Source of the DNA: Clostridia bacterium | Lineage (GTDB): Bacteria > Bacillota > Clostridia > Oscillospirales > CAG-272 | Assembly: GCA_017416885.1 (NCBI GenBank) | Contig: JAFQAM010000119.1 | Coordinates: 1 to 7,087, forward strand | Length of the DNA: 7,087 bases | Reading direction: 5' to 3' | Shown here: one piece after another, positions 4,879-7,087 of the stretch | How positions within the stretch are numbered: the stretch's first letter is position 1 | How the letters are laid out: every line of letters begins with the position of its first letter | Notes under the pieces: model-generated | What the model was told of the DNA's origin: nothing | The model's database searches: none | The model's input: the letters and a program-made list of their open reading frames with translations, nothing else | Made by a program: the position numbers and the translations under genes

Positions 4879-6507
4879 ATGGCAAAGGAAATACTTTACG
4901 GAATTGATGCAAGAAACGCTCTTTTAAGAGGCGTAGATAAGCTTGCTAATACAGTTAAAATCACATTAGGCCCAAAGGGCAGAAATGTAGTTCTTGATAA
5001 GAAATACGGCTCACCGTTAATCACACATGAATGTGTTACAATAGCTAAGGAAATCGAGCTTGAGGATGCTGCTGAAAATATGGGCGCGCAGCTTGTTAAG
5101 GAGGTTGCATCAAAGACAAATGATGCGGCAGGCGACGGTACAACAACAGCTACACTTTTAACACAAGCCTTCATTAGAGAAGGAATGAAGAATGTAACCG
5201 CAGGCGCAAACCCAATCGTGCTTCGTAAGGGTATTCAAAAGGCAGTTGATTGCGCTATCGAGGGCCTTGTTGCTAACTCCAAAAAGGTAAACGGCAAGGA
5301 GGACATTACAAGAGTAGGTACAGTTTCCGCAGGTGATGAAAGAATAGGTCAATTAATCTCTGATGCTATGGAAAAGGTAACCTCTGACGGTGTTATCACA
5401 GTTGAGGAATCCAAGTCAACAGAAACTTATTGCGAGGTTGTTGAAGGTATGCAATTCGACAGAGGCTACCTCTCAGCATATATGGCAACCGATATGGATA
5501 AGATGGAAGCAGTTTTAGATGATGCTTTAATTCTTATCACAGATAAGAAAATTACGAATATCCAAGACATTTTACCATTACTTGAGCAAATTGTTCAAGC
5601 TGGCAGAAAGCTTCTTATTATCGCCGAGGACATCGAGGGCGAGGCTTTAACAACACTTGTACTCAATAAGCTCAGAGGCACATTTACCGTTGTAGGCGTA
5701 AAGGCTCCGGGCTTTGGCGACAGACGCAAGGAAATGCTTCGCGACATTGCAATTTTAACAAACGGTCAAGTAATTACAGAAGAATTAGGTCTTGAATTAA
5801 AGGATGCATCAGTTGAGCATCTTGGCAGAGCAAGACAGGTTAAGGTAGATAAGGAAAATACAATAATTGTAGGCGGAGCAGGCTCAAGCGAGGAAATCAA
5901 ATCAAGAATTGCTCAAATTAAGTCTGCTATTGAAAATACAACCTCTGATTTTGACAGAGAAAAGCTTCAGGAAAGACTTGCAAAGCTTTCAGGCGGCGTT
6001 GCTGTAATTAAGGTCGGCGCAGCTACCGAAACAGAAATGAAGGAAAAGAAGCTAAGAATTGAGGACGCATTAAACGCAACAAGAGCAGCCGTTGAGGAAG
6101 GTATCGTTGCAGGAGGCGGAACAGCATATATCAATGTAATTGATAAGGTTTCAGCTCTTGCAAAGATTTCATCAGGCGACGAAGCGACAGGTGTCAAGAT
6201 TGTAGTTAAAGCGCTTGAAGAGCCACTTCGTCAAATCGCAGAAAATGCAGGCTTTGACGGTGCGGTAATCGTTGATAAGGTAAAGAATAGCGGTAAAATC
6301 GGCTATGGCTTTGATGCTTACAACGAGGTTTATTGCGATATGATGGAGGCAGGAATTGTTGACCCGACAAAGGTAACAAGAAGCGCGCTTCAAAATGCAG
6401 CAAGCGTAGCATCAACAGTTCTTACAACAGAAGCGGTTGTAGCTGACAAAAAGGAAGAAAACCAAGCGCCACAAGCTCCAAACCCAATGGGCGGCGGAAT
6501 GTATTAA
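4879..6507 (+). CDS. groEL: Chaperonin GroEL (Hsp60)
   Basis: The 542-residue protein is a full-length group I chaperonin, the tetradecameric ATPase that folds proteins in the cytoplasm with GroES. Visible motifs: TLGPKGRNVVLDKKYGSP (29-46), AGDGTTTAT (84-92) holding the catalytic Asp86 (Asp87 in E. coli), VEGMQFDRGYLS (188-199), VKAPGFGDRRKEML (274-287), EDALNATRAAVEEGIVAGGG (395-414) with Asp396 (Asp398 in E. coli), and the tail NPMGGGMY. One deviation is striking: the ATP-site triplet after SPLIT is His50-Glu51-Cys52, where E. coli has Lys51-Asp52-Gly53 and most relatives Asn-Asp-Gly. Asp52 takes part in ATP hydrolysis and Gly53 lines the nucleotide pocket. The rest of the frame is intact, so this looks like a functional variant or clade feature rather than decay. 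It is the second gene of the HrcA/CIRCE operon and is followed by an intrinsic terminator. Confidence 0.98.
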   Translation: MAKEILYGIDARNALLRGVDKLANTVKITLGPKGRNVVLDKKYGSPLITHECVTIAKEIELEDAAENMGAQLVKEVASKTNDAAGDGTTTATLLTQAFIREGMKNVTAGANPIVLRKGIQKAVDCAIEGLVANSKKVNGKEDITRVGTVSAGDERIGQLISDAMEKVTSDGVITVEESKSTETYCEVVEGMQFDRGYLSAYMATDMDKMEAVLDDALILITDKKITNIQDILPLLEQIVQAGRKLLIIAEDIEGEALTTLVLNKLRGTFTVVGVKAPGFGDRRKEMLRDIAILTNGQVITEELGLELKDASVEHLGRARQVKVDKENTIIVGGAGSSEEIKSRIAQIKSAIENTTSDFDREKLQERLAKLSGGVAVIKVGAATETEMKEKKLRIEDALNATRAAVEEGIVAGGGTAYINVIDKVSALAKISSGDEATGVKIVVKALEEPLRQIAENAGFDGAVIVDKVKNSGKIGYGFDAYNEVYCDMMEAGIVDPTKVTRSALQNAASVASTVLTTEAVVADKKEENQAPQAPNPMGGGMY

Positions 6508-6521
6508 TATCTGAATAAATT

Positions 6522-6557
6522 TGCCCAACCTCGTATTAGAAGTTGGGCATTTTATTT
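6522..6557 (+). terminator. Intrinsic terminator of groESL
   Basis: TGCCCAAC (6522-6529) pairs with GTTGGGCA (6542-6549) in eight pairs around a 12-base loop, followed by TTTTATTT. It begins 15 bases after the groEL stop codon. Confidence 0.9.
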
Positions 6558-6597
6558 CTCTTTGGAAAAATTTAAATTATATATACTTTTCTTGATT

Positions 6598-6621
6598 TAT
6601 AATTTATTAAAAAAGAAAGGA
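6598..6621 (+). promoter_or_regulatory. Possible -10 box and RBS of the NADAR-like gene
   Basis: TATAAT (6598-6603) is a perfect -10 in very AT-rich DNA, without a clear -35 at the right distance. AAAGGA (6616-6621) lies 7 nt before ATG 6629 and fixes the start. Because the groESL terminator lies upstream, a separate promoter is expected here. Confidence 0.5.
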
Positions 6622-6628
6622 AATAACT

Positions 6629-7087
6629 ATGGAAACAATTGATATTTATAGCAAGGGCGAATATCCAAGCAATGTACTATCCAACTTTTATCCAAACGAA
6701 TTTACATTCGACGGTGTAAAATGCGGCAGTATGGAAGGCTTTTTGCAATCTCTAAAATATAAAAGCATAAAAAAGCAACAAAAAATATGCTTGCTATCCG
6801 GTAAGGAAGCAAAGAAAAAGGGCAAATATAAATTCCTATGGAAGCTAACAGGCAATATCCATTGGCAAGGCAAAAAAATCAAGCGTACAAGCAACGAATA
6901 TAAGGACCTTATCAAAAATGCTTATATTGCATTGTCTCAAAACCAAGAATTTTTAAACGCTATCAAAGCAACATACAACAAAACGCTCATTCATTCCATA
7001 GGCAGTCACGATGAAAGAAAAACCATCTTAACAGAAAAGGAATTTATAGACGCGCTATACTACATAAGAAAAACAACGCAAGGTTAA
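6629..7087 (+). CDS. NADAR/YbiA-like family protein
   Basis: The 152-residue soluble protein is complete; its TAA is the last three bases of the window. It matches a short NADAR-type subfamily: SNVLSNFYPNEFTFDG (14-29) corresponds to the family's LSNFYPxPFxxDG start; KCGSMEGFLQSLKYK (31-45) holds Glu36 and Lys43 in the E-x(6)-K position that is conserved and thought catalytic; W80 and the C-terminal LIHSIGSHDERKTILTEKEF (120-139) complete the pattern. NADAR proteins are N-glycosidases acting on ribosyl linkages: YbiA acts on riboflavin-pathway intermediates, and others reverse guanine ADP-ribosylation by DarT-like toxins. Similar short versions are also common in phages. Which substrate applies here cannot be told. 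No DarT-like toxin is visible upstream, and downstream sequence is missing. It follows the groESL terminator and seems independently transcribed. Family assignment is fairly sure, function uncertain. Confidence 0.8.
   Translation: METIDIYSKGEYPSNVLSNFYPNEFTFDGVKCGSMEGFLQSLKYKSIKKQQKICLLSGKEAKKKGKYKFLWKLTGNIHWQGKKIKRTSNEYKDLIKNAYIALSQNQEFLNAIKATYNKTLIHSIGSHDERKTILTEKEFIDALYYIRKTTQG

Noticed and set aside
4896..6415. Several minus-strand frames of 64-92 codons opposite groEL
   Set aside because: They mirror the codon structure of groEL, have no convincing RBS or recognisable product, and overlap one another.
6688..6915. Minus-strand frame opposite the NADAR-like gene
   Set aside because: Phe/Leu-rich shadow of a Lys-rich gene, with no RBS or family match.
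1..7087. CRISPR array, tRNA/rRNA genes, insertion sequence or prophage island
   Set aside because: No regularly spaced repeats, no transposase, integrase or phage structural gene, no terminal inverted repeats, and no tRNA-like cloverleaf or rRNA stretch noticed by eye.

Overview
The window looks like a chromosomal segment of a low-GC Gram-positive bacterium of the class Clostridia. The support is AT-rich codon use, strong AGGAGG-type ribosome binding sites, TTGATT/TATAAT sigma-A promoters, a HrcA/CIRCE-controlled groES-groEL operon, a GroEL ending in GGGMY, and several small AT-rich regulator genes with intrinsic terminators. I cannot name a genus from the sequence alone.

Layout. Positions 1-216 (minus strand) hold two very small cysteine-containing reading frames, one running off the window edge. 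Diverging from them is a small XRE-family regulator (from 350) whose C-terminal domain continues in the -1 frame after an A6 run, up to 717. A two-domain AraC/GyrI-like regulator follows (861-1772) with its own terminator. Next is an XRE regulator with a long helical, TPR-like C-terminal region (1936-3105); its promoter carries a perfect 14-bp palindrome near the expected transcription start. It converges on an AGCS-type sodium:amino-acid symporter on the minus strand (3134-4396), and a shared hairpin terminator lies between them. A 184-bp divergent intergenic region holds AT-rich quasi-repeats, a near-consensus promoter and a CIRCE operator. This drives groES (4581-4865) and groEL (4879-6507), which end in an intrinsic terminator. 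The last gene (6629-7087), complete to the final base of the window, encodes a small NADAR/YbiA-like protein.

How the genes work together. Only groES-groEL is a clear functional unit: co-chaperonin and chaperonin, one heat-shock promoter, one HrcA operator. The other genes look like independent single-gene transcription units: three one-component regulators, a transporter and a NADAR-like hydrolase.

I do not see a multi-gene novel system. The points most worth a second look are the frameshifted XRE regulator, an unusual His-Glu-Cys triplet where GroEL normally has x-Asp-Gly at the ATP site, the divergent Cys-rich small ORFs, and the NADAR-like gene whose downstream neighbours are cut off.
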